Origin: an uncultured Clostridia bacterium
GTDB taxonomy: Bacteria; Bacillota_A; Clostridia; TANB77; CAG-508
DNA length: 29,641 nucleotides
NCBI GenBank assembly: GCA_944392525.1
Contig: CALXXB010000008.1
Span: 1 to 29,641 of the forward strand
Direction: 5' to 3'
The notes beneath the pieces were generated by a model. That model was not told where the DNA came from and did not search any database. It was given only the letters and a program-made list of their open reading frames with translations. Shown here piece after piece: positions 9,101 to 16,249 of the stretch. Every line of letters starts with the position of its first letter. Positions within the stretch are counted from its first letter, which is position 1. Both the position numbers and the translations under genes were made by a program.

Positions 9101-11064
9101 CTATAACCTGTATTCCCTGATGTTACACTTTGAGTGAATCTTGTTCCATTTGCATTATAATTTGTATAATACATATTATTTGCTGTTACATTTCCTGCAT
9201 CATTACCATACCAAATAGTTGGATAATCATTATAATCTTCATAACCTGAGTTGTTTATTAATGCACCAAATATCGGACCTATAATACCATTTGCATTAAT
9301 TGCCCCTGAATATAATGAATTAGTTGGCCATACAGCTTGTCCTCTTATTGTTCCTACAATTCCACCTGTATGATATTGACCATGTCCGTTATAATCTATG
9401 TCACTTCCAAACCAACCACCATCAATTGTTCCTTCATCTGCATTAGAATCTAAACTTATTTGTACTTCTGAACAACAATTATCTATTACAAATGTTCTTC
9501 CATTTCCAGGATTATTGTTATTATTATAAGTATTTCCTACATAACCTATAACTCCACCTACTGAAAATTGGAATTGATAATTTGTAATTGTTATTACATC
9601 AGTATCTTGTATTACACTATTATTTACAATTACATTTTGCACACTTGAATTTCTGTACATACTTCCTGATAAAGTTCCTATATGAAGTCCTTCATTATCT
9701 TGGTCTACGCTTCCACCACCAAAAAAACCACCTTCATCTATCTCTCCTGTATTTCCACTTGCAGTTATTTGAACTGTTATACCAGAAAGTTCCAAGTTTC
9801 TAATAATTGTTCTTGTGTCGCCTCCACCTAAGCTTGCAAAAATACCATAACTCTCATAAGTTTGATTTGGTAAACTAGCTACTGTAACTGTTGCATTAGC
9901 TATAGTATGTCCTGCTCCATCTAATATTCCTCTAAATGAATTTTGGCTTGTTCCTATTGGTGTCCATTCTCTTCCACCTAAATCTATATCATTTGCAAGT
10001 TGGAAATATTGTCCTTCATAAGTATTTCCATTTTTTACTTGCTCTCCTAAATATGCTAAATCTGCTCCATCAGCAATTAAATATGGTCTTTCTTCAGTTC
10101 CTTCCCCAAAAGAAAAGCTATCTGCTACACTTCCATCCCATGCTGTTACCTCTGTGCTTAATGCCATTGTCATAAGAAGGTCATTACTTGCTACTTCGTT
10201 TTGAAGTGCATCTTCTACTGCATTTCCATCAGAAATAATTGCTCCTTCTTCTCTTTCTAATACAACAAAAGTAGATAATCCATCTGTTTCAAAACTTATT
10301 CTATTTTCTTCTAATTCTACTTTTTCTATCTCTTGTAAATTTTCATTTTCTTTTGCTTCATCCAAAATATGTATTATTTTAAACTCTTTATTTTTATCCT
10401 TTCCTAAATCATCTTTTTCTATTGATATTGTTAAATCACCTGAGAAATTAGCTTTTTCATTGTTTGCATCTAACAAACTAATATCATAAGCAGAATTAAA
10501 GCCATATTCTGTTAAATATGAATCTACTTCTGTTACTTCTTCTTTTGCTTTTTCTTCTACTTTTAAAGATGCTTTATCCTCAATATATCCACTAACAATT
10601 ACATTTTTTTCTTCTAACTCTTCTTTAAATTCTTGGTTATAGAAAACTTTTCCATTCTCTTCTTTTTTATCATAATCTACTTCTAATTCTATTTTTTTGT
10701 TTTCTACTTCTTCCGCTGTTAGATATATTTTGTCTCCTGGTTTCTTTTCAACTTTAGAAGATTCAGTTACTGAATTTTCTATATTAGCTTCCTTTTCTTC
10801 ATTTTTTTCAGTTATATAATATTTGCTTACTTTCTTTTCATTTATCCTTTCTGGAAGATTAAATGAGTATCCACTATCTCCTTCATCTATTGCTTCAAAT
10901 TCCATAGTACTATTTCCAACTAGGTTACTTTTGTCTTTTGCATCTAATGTTATTTCTAGTATTTTATTTGCTTGTGAGTCTGTAAAAGCTTTTATTTGTA
11001 GGATTAGTAAACAAATTAAAATTATTAATAAAACAATTTTCCTTTTATTTATTTTTTTCTTCAT
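6103..11064 (-). CDS. Giant glycine-rich beta-solenoid surface protein, N-terminal part (frameshifted)
   Basis: 1653 residues before a premature stop. A signal peptide (basic start, hydrophobic 10-24, possible cleavage after Ala26) shows export. Residues about 30-285 are Lys/Glu-rich and end in a domain with YDISL...TISIE and ISFETDGLSTFVVL, a pattern seen in Firmicutes surface proteins. About 308-400 has the DIDLGG..WTPIG and FRGILDGAGHTI pattern of GLUG-type beta-helix proteins. About 815-870 looks Ig-like (FQWYRKD...Y.LVATN). About 878-1080 resembles a pectate-lyase-like beta-helix (VIYVDYNNGNN). From about 1120 onward come GG-rich rungs. The ribosome site AAAGGAAG precedes the ATG. It follows the coiled-coil gene by 18 bases in unit 2. 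It probably acts as an adhesin or matrix component; the present allele encodes a truncated protein unless the insertion is an assembly error. Confidence 0.85.
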   Translation of the reverse strand: MKKKINKRKIVLLIILICLLILQIKAFTDSQANKILEITLDAKDKSNLVGNSTMEFEAIDEGDSGYSFNLPERINEKKVSKYYITEKNEEKEANIENSVTESSKVEKKPGDKIYLTAEEVENKKIELEVDYDKKEENGKVFYNQEFKEELEEKNVIVSGYIEDKASLKVEEKAKEEVTEVDSYLTEYGFNSAYDISLLDANNEKANFSGDLTISIEKDDLGKDKNKEFKIIHILDEAKENENLQEIEKVELEENRISFETDGLSTFVVLEREEGAIISDGNAVEDALQNEVASNDLLMTMALSTEVTAWDGSVADSFSFGEGTEERPYLIADGADLAYLGEQVKNGNTYEGQYFQLANDIDLGGREWTPIGTSQNSFRGILDGAGHTIANATVTVASLPNQTYESYGIFASLGGGDTRTIIRNLELSGITVQITASGNTGEIDEGGFFGGGSVDQDNEGLHIGTLSGSMYRNSSVQNVIVNNSVIQDTDVITITNYQFQFSVGGVIGYVGNTYNNNNNPGNGRTFVIDNCCSEVQISLDSNADEGTIDGGWFGSDIDYNGHGQYHTGGIVGTIRGQAVWPTNSLYSGAINANGIIGPIFGALINNSGYEDYNDYPTIWYGNDAGNVTANNMYYTNYNANGTRFTQSVTSGNTGYRVSNRNTNIGYVQGLNKGTYTTDMNSMLNVFNNNANSNCSYLPWLYENGTFSFKERLTSSVNENPEYTYNLEITDPWQIGNYETHYYKNGTEEPWEDFSYTWKENYEEDENWVIVTFDGEYYTVTKFTIECLGVDIVFDINENNDSVTASLEGPGLKYTTVDDFTFQWYRKDIAGTSEMLEGENSLTLTGLEKGCEYRLVATNEKIPAMSTENSFTYGDRTVIYVDYNNGNNRNDGFTPQTPVQNLSTAYGKLDRNGTTNSNVIVIMGDYSSNSFFNSANSSTYNKPATITGMYDGQDYDGRLYFYSGSSSYRYLTADTNFMYMDWYGTNDSGWFGGTEEQLYLYLQGYSMTIGEGVTMVGYADSNTNQGLLGGNAPAVHIICGWLQYNLRQLPRNNPQIIIKSGTYGRIIGGGSPGTSSGQGQTTSHDFTGSSKEDSFNVTITIDIQNSTTASEYDYDVNLLTGGSAAGNNYSNVVQNIKNGSVGRLIGGSIGDSQTRPRNWNYPENTYLGTSTINVTGGSIEELYGGCLGRNMGVVGSPNASGNTCDSYYYGNITINISGGEITDNIYGAGAGGVTGYSEDSSDNYKSYGREFDTSVTLNITGGTIKGDVYGGGYGYTEYLNANVTANDGGSLYGDSYINISGSPIIEGNIFAAGCGYNYSSRPNLAQMQGTSSIEITGTPTINGKIFGAGAGVSGYGEMAKLIGNSNIAISANLTSEVYGGGNIAKVEGNTNIDINAGTHTAAIYGGGNLGEIQGNTVVNINGGTQETVYGGGNQATVTTSTVNIKGGTNNDVFAGGNQAKVTTTTVNISNGTSNNVYAGGNSADVETTNVYVTGGNTGYIYGGSNQTGTVNRSNIETTGGTIATVFGGNNIGGTTQDANVNINGGSITGAVYGGGNQVDTNKTTVTLSKSDNQIPSVYGGGNQAGVPETYVYGEGANVRDVFGGSNSSGIVNTTNVEINSGTYENIYGGNNQGGQVDTTNVTVNSRNCWKCLWRK
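6131..6141 (-). other. Frameshift site: one extra base in the giant surface gene
   Basis: On the minus strand the coding sequence reads AAT TCA CGG AAC, which leads into RNCWKCLWRK and a stop at 6103. Dropping one base (C, complement of position 6135) gives AAT TCA GGA ACT GTT GGA, restoring the repeat pattern (NSGTVGSVYGGNN) and an open frame to 2505. The total span of 8560 bases is 3n+1, as expected for a single insertion. The site is not a homopolymer and has no slippery heptamer. Confidence 0.9.
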
Positions 11065-11082
11065 CCTTGTCTTCCTTTATAA

Positions 11083-12627
11083 CTATTTATTTTTTAATAA
11101 ATCCTTTATTTTACAAACTGTTTCTATATCTTCTATGCTTAATCCAACATTTTCTAAATCTAGACTAATTTTTATTGCTTCCAAGTTTCTTTCTAAACTA
11201 TCTATATTTCCTTCATCCAAATCATCTTTTTCTACTTTAAAGTTTAATAGTCTGTATCTATCTTTTATGATTATTTGTATATTTTTATCATCTGATATAT
11301 GAATATTTTTCATAATTGTATGATATGGACTTCGCATAAATTTTTTTAACTCTTTTATTTGTTCTTCTATTTCTTGTGGTTCTATTTGTGGATTATTTTT
11401 TATCAAGCAATTTGCTAAATAACTATAATCTGATTTTGCAAGTATTAATATCTCATATAAACTTGAATTTTCTTTCACATTTTCATATATCTTTTGATTA
11501 AATTGTTCTTTGTCTAATTCTTTATATAGTTCTTGTAATTCTGAAATTAATTTTTCCTGTTCTATATTTTTTCCTTTTTCTTTTTTAAAGAATCCTTTCT
11601 TATTTACTTTTTTTAATTTCTTTTCACTTGCTTCAATCTGTTTTTTCACTTCTGAAAACTTCTTTTTATTCTCTTCCTTTTTATTATAAATATCTTTTAT
11701 ATCTTCTACTATAAATTGATAATTTAGATAATTCTTATATTCATAAATATTATTTAAAAAGTTTTCTGTGTTTTTATTTATTTGCTCCTTATCTATATCT
11801 TTATTATCTATCAATTTTTCATATAGCTCATTTATCTTAACTTCAGTATAATCTTGTGGTTTTAAATTTCCTTCTAAAAATTTAGAAAGCAATATTTTTT
11901 TATCTTGTTTTTCTTTTTCATCTAATTTTTCTTTTAAATTATTATAAGCTTTTCTTATTTCTTCTGGTGTTTTATCCCATTTTTTTAATAAATCATTTTT
12001 TGCTTTTTCGTAATATTTATCTATTACACTTTTCTTATTTAGATAAATATTTCTAATATTTAACCCTATTTGCATCATTATCTCTGGACATTTCCAATAA
12101 ATTTCTTCAAATTTATTTTTTAATTTTTCTGATGAACTATAATCTTTTTCATTTAAGAATGTTTTCATATATTCTTCTGTATATTCACTGTAATTAAAAT
12201 CTTCTTCACTTAAGTCAATTTCTACTTCTTTAAACATTTTTATACATTGTGATATTTCTTTATTTACGTCGTCCAAGTTATTTCTATAATATCTACTTAA
12301 ATTATATAATGTCCTATCTAAGTTCATCTTTTCAAAAGAATTTTTTTCATCGCTTAATAAATACAATACATTTTCTATTGTACTTATTCTTCCTTTTAAT
12401 AGTTCTATTTCACTATCTTCTTCAACATTAATAAAAGAATTATATTCTTTTTCTAATTCTTCTATTATTTCTGTTCTATATTTCTTATATCTTTTTTCTA
12501 ATTCTTTTACTTTTTCTAAATACTTTTGTTCATTTTTTTCATTGTTTCTTGGAAGTGTTGATAATATTTCTTTTTCTACACTTATTTTCTCTACTGCGTT
12601 ACTTATTTCTTGGAAATTTTTCATCAT
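11083..12627 (-). CDS. Coiled-coil cytosolic protein of unknown function
   Basis: About 514 residues, strongly charged (Lys/Glu-rich), predicted mostly helical with long coiled-coil stretches and no signal peptide or TM helix, so probably cytosolic or membrane-peripheral. I do not recognise a family. I choose the ATG at 12627 (frame MMKNFQEI) because AAAGGA lies six bases before it; the ATG at 12633 has that motif touching it. Its stop is 18 bases before the giant surface protein, and it follows the 34-residue microprotein by about 10 bases, so the three are clearly co-transcribed. By position it could be a cytoplasmic helper for export or control of the giant protein, but nothing in the sequence proves this. 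Confidence 0.75.
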   Translation of the reverse strand: MMKNFQEISNAVEKISVEKEILSTLPRNNEKNEQKYLEKVKELEKRYKKYRTEIIEELEKEYNSFINVEEDSEIELLKGRISTIENVLYLLSDEKNSFEKMNLDRTLYNLSRYYRNNLDDVNKEISQCIKMFKEVEIDLSEEDFNYSEYTEEYMKTFLNEKDYSSSEKLKNKFEEIYWKCPEIMMQIGLNIRNIYLNKKSVIDKYYEKAKNDLLKKWDKTPEEIRKAYNNLKEKLDEKEKQDKKILLSKFLEGNLKPQDYTEVKINELYEKLIDNKDIDKEQINKNTENFLNNIYEYKNYLNYQFIVEDIKDIYNKKEENKKKFSEVKKQIEASEKKLKKVNKKGFFKKEKGKNIEQEKLISELQELYKELDKEQFNQKIYENVKENSSLYEILILAKSDYSYLANCLIKNNPQIEPQEIEEQIKELKKFMRSPYHTIMKNIHISDDKNIQIIIKDRYRLLNFKVEKDDLDEGNIDSLERNLEAIKISLDLENVGLSIEDIETVCKIKDLLKNK

Positions 12628-12637
12628 AATCATTCCT

Positions 12638-12742
12638 TTATTCTTTATTTTCTATTGTTTCTTTTTCTTTTTCTAAAAACTCTAAAAAACTATTTATTTC
12701 TCCATACATTTCAATCATTTTATCTATATTTTTATCTAGCAT
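12638..12742 (-). CDS. 34-residue acidic/helical microprotein leading unit 2
   Basis: A short reading frame (MLDKNIDKMIEMYGEI..., ending in ENKE) with very good signals: GGAGG seven bases before the ATG, and a promoter 26 bases upstream of it (TTGCAT, 17 bp, TAGAAT). Its TAA lies about 10 bases before the chosen start of the 516-residue gene. The peptide is charged and predicted helical, with hydrophobic residues spaced for a coiled coil, so it may pair with the coiled-coil protein downstream or act as a translated leader. It is too short for most gene finders. Function unknown. Confidence 0.65.
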   Translation of the reverse strand: MLDKNIDKMIEMYGEINSFLEFLEKEKETIENKE

Positions 12743-12767
12743 ATTTATACCTCCAATATACGATTTT

Positions 12768-12796
12768 ATTCTATCATAAGAGCCTTTTTTATGCAA
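12768..12796 (-). promoter_or_regulatory. Promoter of unit 2 (microprotein, coiled coil, giant protein, SipW pair)
   Basis: On the minus strand: -35 TTGCAT (12791-12796), a 17-bp spacer, and -10 TAGAAT (12768-12773) with an extended TATGA just before it. The start of transcription should fall about 20 bases before the microprotein's ATG. Confidence 0.6.
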
Positions 12797-12905
12797 TTAT
12801 TTTCCAGCATTTTTCAAGCAAAAAATAACATTTTTTATTATTCATTTTTTAGATTTTTCTTTTATTTTTCTTTTTTATCTTTTTCCTTTTAATCTTCTTT
12901 TTCAT

Positions 12906-12945
12906 CAAAAAATACACTAATATTAGTTTTCTAATATTAGTGTAT
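12906..12945 (-). terminator. Intrinsic terminator of the major fibre-subunit gene
   Basis: A perfect 15-bp inverted repeat (12912-12926 with 12931-12945), with a 4-base loop, is followed on the minus strand by a U run (complement of A at 12907-12912). It lies 24 bases past the stop of the 12970-13956 gene, separating it from unit 2. Between it and the unit 2 promoter (12797-12905) I see only AT-rich sequence. Confidence 0.88.
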
Positions 12946-12969
12946 AATTTTATTATAATTAACTATATT

Positions 12970-13956
12970 TTAGTCTCCTGCATCTGGTGCATTTAATTCA
13001 ACATTAAATGCTATATCTGTTCCTGATGCTGAGTTATCACAGTCAACGTCTTGTCCTTCAACCCACATATAAACTCTGACTTTTGTAATACCTTTATCTA
13101 TGTGGAAGAAGTTTTCTGTTTCTTCTTCACCTTTATTAGTTTTTATTAATCCTGCTCCTGTCATTTCAGCAAAGTGATCTTTATCTGTTCCATTATTAAT
13201 AGTTGCTCTATCTATTGGAGTATCGATTATTGCTTTAACACCATAGTAAGTTACTTGAGTTCCATCTGATACGCTTCCTCTTAAATTATCATATGGGTTA
13301 TTTGCTATAGCTTCAGCTGTATGTGAACCTGCATTTGGTTCCCATATTACAGTTTTTTTATCTCCTACGCTAAATGATGTACCACCATTTTGTCCTGTAA
13401 CTGTAGTAGTCTCTGTTGTTTCTGCAAGTGTTCCTTCATTTATAAATGCAACTCTTGCAGCATTTTCTAGTCCTTTACTTTCTCCAACTGCTGAAACATT
13501 TGAATTTGCTGTTAATGTTAAATCCATAGCTTCATCTGCTTTTAAGAATATATCAAAAACAATATATCTATTTGTTGAAGCATCTGTCTCTTTTGTTGCA
13601 GTTAAAGCATAATTTCCTCCCTCAGCTGGTGCCATAGTACCATAGAACATATTCATATTTCCACTAGCTACTGTTCCATCAGTAGAAACTGGTTCCATTG
13701 ATGTTGGTACTCTGTTCGTATTTCCACTATATGCTCCTCCTGTTATATCTGCATTAGTAATAACTGCTTTCCAATTTACAGCATTTGTTGAAATTTGTAG
13801 ACCATTTGATGCTTGTACATTTACTTCTAATGTGTCAATACTAACAGTTCTGTTTGCTGTAAACCATGCATATGTTGATGCAATTAATAAAATTGCTATT
13901 AGTAACAATACTAATAAAGATGATTTTAAGTTTTTCTTTTCTTCTCTTTTGCTCAT
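12970..13956 (-). CDS. TasA-like SipW-dependent fibre protein, probable major subunit
   Basis: 328 residues. A basic N-terminus and a hydrophobic helix (13-26) end in STYAWFT, matching the SipW-type signal of TasA/CalY-like proteins; cleavage is likely after Ala30. The mature part is rich in Ala, Gly, Thr and Asn and predicted beta-rich, unlike the Lys/Ile-rich neighbours, as expected of an abundant secreted structural protein. Near the C-terminus YMWVEGQDVDC resembles the end of the neighbouring 14087-14863 product, marking them as relatives. It has its own promoter with a perfect TTGACA, an AAGGGG ribosome site and a strong terminator, so it can be expressed separately and highly. The name TasA is not used because overall similarity is not established. 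Confidence 0.85.
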   Translation of the reverse strand: MSKREEKKNLKSSLLVLLLIAILLIASTYAWFTANRTVSIDTLEVNVQASNGLQISTNAVNWKAVITNADITGGAYSGNTNRVPTSMEPVSTDGTVASGNMNMFYGTMAPAEGGNYALTATKETDASTNRYIVFDIFLKADEAMDLTLTANSNVSAVGESKGLENAARVAFINEGTLAETTETTTVTGQNGGTSFSVGDKKTVIWEPNAGSHTAEAIANNPYDNLRGSVSDGTQVTYYGVKAIIDTPIDRATINNGTDKDHFAEMTGAGLIKTNKGEEETENFFHIDKGITKVRVYMWVEGQDVDCDNSASGTDIAFNVELNAPDAGD

Positions 13957-13995
13957 TCTATTTACCCCTTCTTTTACTAAATTAAATTCATTAAT

Positions 13996-14024
13996 AAACT
14001 ATCATAACATTTGTTTAGTGTCAA
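13996..14024 (-). promoter_or_regulatory. Promoter of the major fibre-subunit gene
   Basis: On the minus strand: consensus -35 TTGACA (14019-14024), a 17-bp spacer containing TTATGA, and -10 TAGTTT (13996-14001). The leader to the ATG at 13956 is about 33 bases. The -10 is imperfect, so an activator or reliance on the extended -10 is possible. Confidence 0.55.
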
Positions 14025-14086
14025 CAATTGTCGAGGTTTTGTAACATAATTGTAATTTTTGTCATTTTTGTAATATTGCTGTAATA

Positions 14087-14863
14087 TTATTCTTGTGCGA
14101 TATGCTCTTCTGTAATCTCCATATGCATTTTCATTTCTCCTCCAATCAATGCATCAACACAGTCTGGATCATCTCCTTCAATAAATATTACAATAGTAAA
14201 TTTATCAATATCACCTGGCTTAAAATCTTGTCTTCCTTCTACGCAAACTTCTTGTGGCGAATAAAATTTAGTTGTTCCCTCTTCTGCTTCACCAGTCGTT
14301 TCATTAGCTCTTGCATAAATAGTTCTTTCACCATTTCTAATAACCATAACTCTTACTGCTCTATCTACATTTTTAATAACATCATCTACTAATATTTCAT
14401 ACCAATAATTAACAACATCGCTTCCTTTGTTCTCTAAATAAAAAGTATATGCAAAATAGTTATCTCCATTATGACTCCCCTCTCCTTGACTATCTAAATC
14501 ATCTGGAAGCCATTTTACTGAAATATTATCAATAAAATCAGCTCTTGTTGCTCTAAGTTGTCTTTTATCATCTTTTTCTTCCAACCTTTCATACATTATA
14601 ATTCCACTTTTTAGAGCAAAGTTATCATCAAGAGATATTGTAAACTCTCCACCTTCATATGCTATTCTAAGCAAGAAATATATGATTATCAAAAATAGTA
14701 AAATTATTAGTATTCCTGCCTTAACATGTCGTATTTTCTGTTCCCTTAGTTTAACTTTTTCAGAACCAAGCTTCATCTTTTTTTCTTGCTTTAAAATATC
14801 TTCTTTTCTTTTTTCAAATTTTTCTTTATTTTCCTCTGTTTCTTTTGTTTTTGTTTTTCCCAT
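14087..14863 (-). CDS. Membrane-anchored TasA-like protein (paralogue of the major subunit)
   Basis: 258 residues: a 46-residue highly charged cytoplasmic N-terminus, one TM helix (about 49-65), then an extracytoplasmic beta-rich domain. It ends in a segment with FIEGDDPDC, matching VEGQDVDC of the major subunit next door. It contains FYLENKGSDVVNYWYEI, the N-x-G-type strand pattern seen in the other substrate-like proteins here. Unlike its relatives it has no clear aromatic-A-x-aromatic site after the helix (it reads RIAYEGG), so it may stay uncut and anchor or nucleate the fibre; that role is inference. AAGGAG precedes the ATG. No terminator separates it from the major-subunit gene 130 bases downstream, so read-through is possible. 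Confidence 0.75.
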   Translation of the reverse strand: MGKTKTKETEENKEKFEKRKEDILKQEKKMKLGSEKVKLREQKIRHVKAGILIILLFLIIIYFLLRIAYEGGEFTISLDDNFALKSGIIMYERLEEKDDKRQLRATRADFIDNISVKWLPDDLDSQGEGSHNGDNYFAYTFYLENKGSDVVNYWYEILVDDVIKNVDRAVRVMVIRNGERTIYARANETTGEAEEGTTKFYSPQEVCVEGRQDFKPGDIDKFTIVIFIEGDDPDCVDALIGGEMKMHMEITEEHIAQE

Positions 14864-14943
14864 CTTCTTTCTCCTTTTTAGTGTTTTATCTAGTCTTTTT
14901 ATTTTTATTCAATTTTAAATTCTTTTTCTATAAATATTTCCTA

Positions 14944-14972
14944 TTGATTTATTAAAATTCCTGTGATAAAAT
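14944..14972 (+). promoter_or_regulatory. Promoter of the plus-strand SipW-substrate gene
   Basis: TTGATT (14944-14949), a 17-bp spacer ending in TGTGA, and TAAAAT (14967-14972): an extended -10 promoter. The ATG is at 15004, so the leader is about 25 bases. Confidence 0.6.
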
Positions 14973-15003
14973 TTTTTAAAAAACAAGTAAAGGATTTATA
15001 CTT

Positions 15004-15591
15004 ATGAAAAATTACAAGAAATTCATTTTATTAATTATTTTAATTTTAATACTGTGTTTAGTATTTTTCTTAATTCAAATATTTGCAAAATATTTAACCT
15101 CTGCAACTGGTAATACTTCTATGAATGTTGCAAGATGGAATATTTTAGTAAATAATACCTCAATTAAAAATAATACTGATATATCTAACACTTTAGTTCC
15201 AGTATTTCCTGGAAACGATAATATTGCACCAGGAATCATCGCACCAACCTCTGAAGGATATTTTGATTTAGACTTTAATTTCAAAGATGCGGATGTTTCC
15301 TTTGAATACGAAATCTCTACAACAGTTGACCCTAATAGTTCTGTAAAAGATTTAGTTTTAACCGGATATACAGTAGATGATGGTGAAAAAGTAGAATTTA
15401 CTAATAACCATTCTATAAAAGGTACTATTCTTTTAACAGATAATATAGATACAAGAAAAATTCGTGTATTTGTCAAATGGAATGATGACCAAAACGCTAC
15501 TATGGATAATGAAGCAGATACTTTAGCTACTACTTCAAATAATCCAGCACTTCTTCATGTAAATATTTCATTTACACAAATAGCTGAATAA
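15004..15591 (+). CDS. SipW-substrate-like exported protein (TasA-like), plus strand
   Basis: 195 residues with a hydrophobic helix (8-24) ending QIFAKYLTS; the FA|KY junction matches the cleavage motif of the other substrates in this locus. The mature part starts with a WNILVNNTSI segment, then APGIIAP...GYFDLDF and DVSFEYEIST. The minus-strand protein at 22611-23249 shows the same order (VWQIKVNNTDI, LAPGLSGTFDIL, DVSVKYDIS), so the two are paralogues. It is the only gene of the locus on the plus strand, with its own promoter, AAAGGA ribosome site and terminator. It lies between the major-subunit group and unit 1, so it may be controlled independently as a minor subunit or cap. Confidence 0.82.
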   Translation: MKNYKKFILLIILILILCLVFFLIQIFAKYLTSATGNTSMNVARWNILVNNTSIKNNTDISNTLVPVFPGNDNIAPGIIAPTSEGYFDLDFNFKDADVSFEYEISTTVDPNSSVKDLVLTGYTVDDGEKVEFTNNHSIKGTILLTDNIDTRKIRVFVKWNDDQNATMDNEADTLATTSNNPALLHVNISFTQIAE

Positions 15592-15596
15592 TCAGC

Positions 15597-15631
15597 AAAA
15601 TAAGACTATATATATTTAGTCTTATTTTTTA
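15597..15631. terminator. Bidirectional terminator between the plus-strand substrate gene and unit 1
   Basis: A 12-bp stem (15597-15608 with 15617-15628) has an AT loop and is flanked by T and A runs. It ends the plus-strand gene (stop at 15591) and, on the other strand, unit 1, whose last stop codon (15629-15631) touches the stem. Confidence 0.82.
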
Positions 15632-16249
15632 TTCCCTCTTTTGAGTCGCAATAAGTTCTAAGTTCAATACTATACTTTCTTTATCCGGATTTAAAGAATA
15701 GTATTCATAAGCCTTATTTCCCCAATATGTATCTAAATTATCATTTCCTGATTCAAATAGCCAATGGACGCTTACTTCAAACGTTCCTTTTTCATTCCCT
15801 TGTATTTCAGAATTTCCTGCTGTTGATATATTTATTTTAAAAGGATATTCTTGTTCTACTTTTTGCTCTATATCATCACTAGTTAAACCGGTCTCTTCAT
15901 TCGCCTCAAATTTTTCTCCCATTATTTCTAATGATTTTATCTCATAAGTAAGTATAGCTGGAGTTTCTCCTTTATTATGCACCTCAATTTCTTTTTCAAA
16001 TGTATCCATTCCTGGATAAATTCTATCAACTGTAATTTCCATATTTGTTGTTATTTCTTCATCACCGCTTAAAAATTCAACATTCCAAGAGCTGACATGC
16101 ACACTTAAATCAAGAGAAACTCTTGTAGCATAAATAAACCACGCAAAAGTATTTACAACGAGTAACACTAGTAAAATTATTAAATTTCTTAATTTTATTT
16201 TCTTAAAAACTTTAACTATTTTCTCCATTGTCTTTCTTATCATCACCAT
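15629..16249 (-). CDS. SipW-substrate-like exported protein (TasA-like), last gene of unit 1
   Basis: 206 residues. The signal helix (about 22-34) ends VNTFAWFIYATR, again the aromatic-Ala-x-aromatic site (cleavage likely after Ala36), very like the YAWFT of the major subunit. The mature part has SSWNVEF, YPGMDTFEKEIEVHNKGE followed by LTYEI, and ends with WGNKAYEY...SIVLNLELIATQ, a layout typical of TasA/camelysin-like beta-sandwich proteins. The frame opens inside the 3' end of sipW (38-base overlap). Possible starts are the ATGs at 16249, 16243 and 16228, none with a clear ribosome site, so translation is probably coupled to sipW. This tight sipW-substrate pair suggests it is a main client of that enzyme. 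Confidence 0.82.
   Translation of the reverse strand: MVMIRKTMEKIVKVFKKIKLRNLIILLVLLVVNTFAWFIYATRVSLDLSVHVSSWNVEFLSGDEEITTNMEITVDRIYPGMDTFEKEIEVHNKGETPAILTYEIKSLEIMGEKFEANEETGLTSDDIEQKVEQEYPFKINISTAGNSEIQGNEKGTFEVSVHWLFESGNDNLDTYWGNKAYEYYSLNPDKESIVLNLELIATQKRE

Noticed and set aside
12846..12903. An 18-codon Lys/Ile-only reading frame on the minus strand starting near 12903
   Set aside because: No ribosome site, lies just after a terminator, and is composed of AT-rich low-complexity codons.
14072..14090. A terminator at the end of the 14087 gene
   Set aside because: There is a weak AT-only inverted repeat (TAATATT/AATATTA) but no U run on the minus strand.
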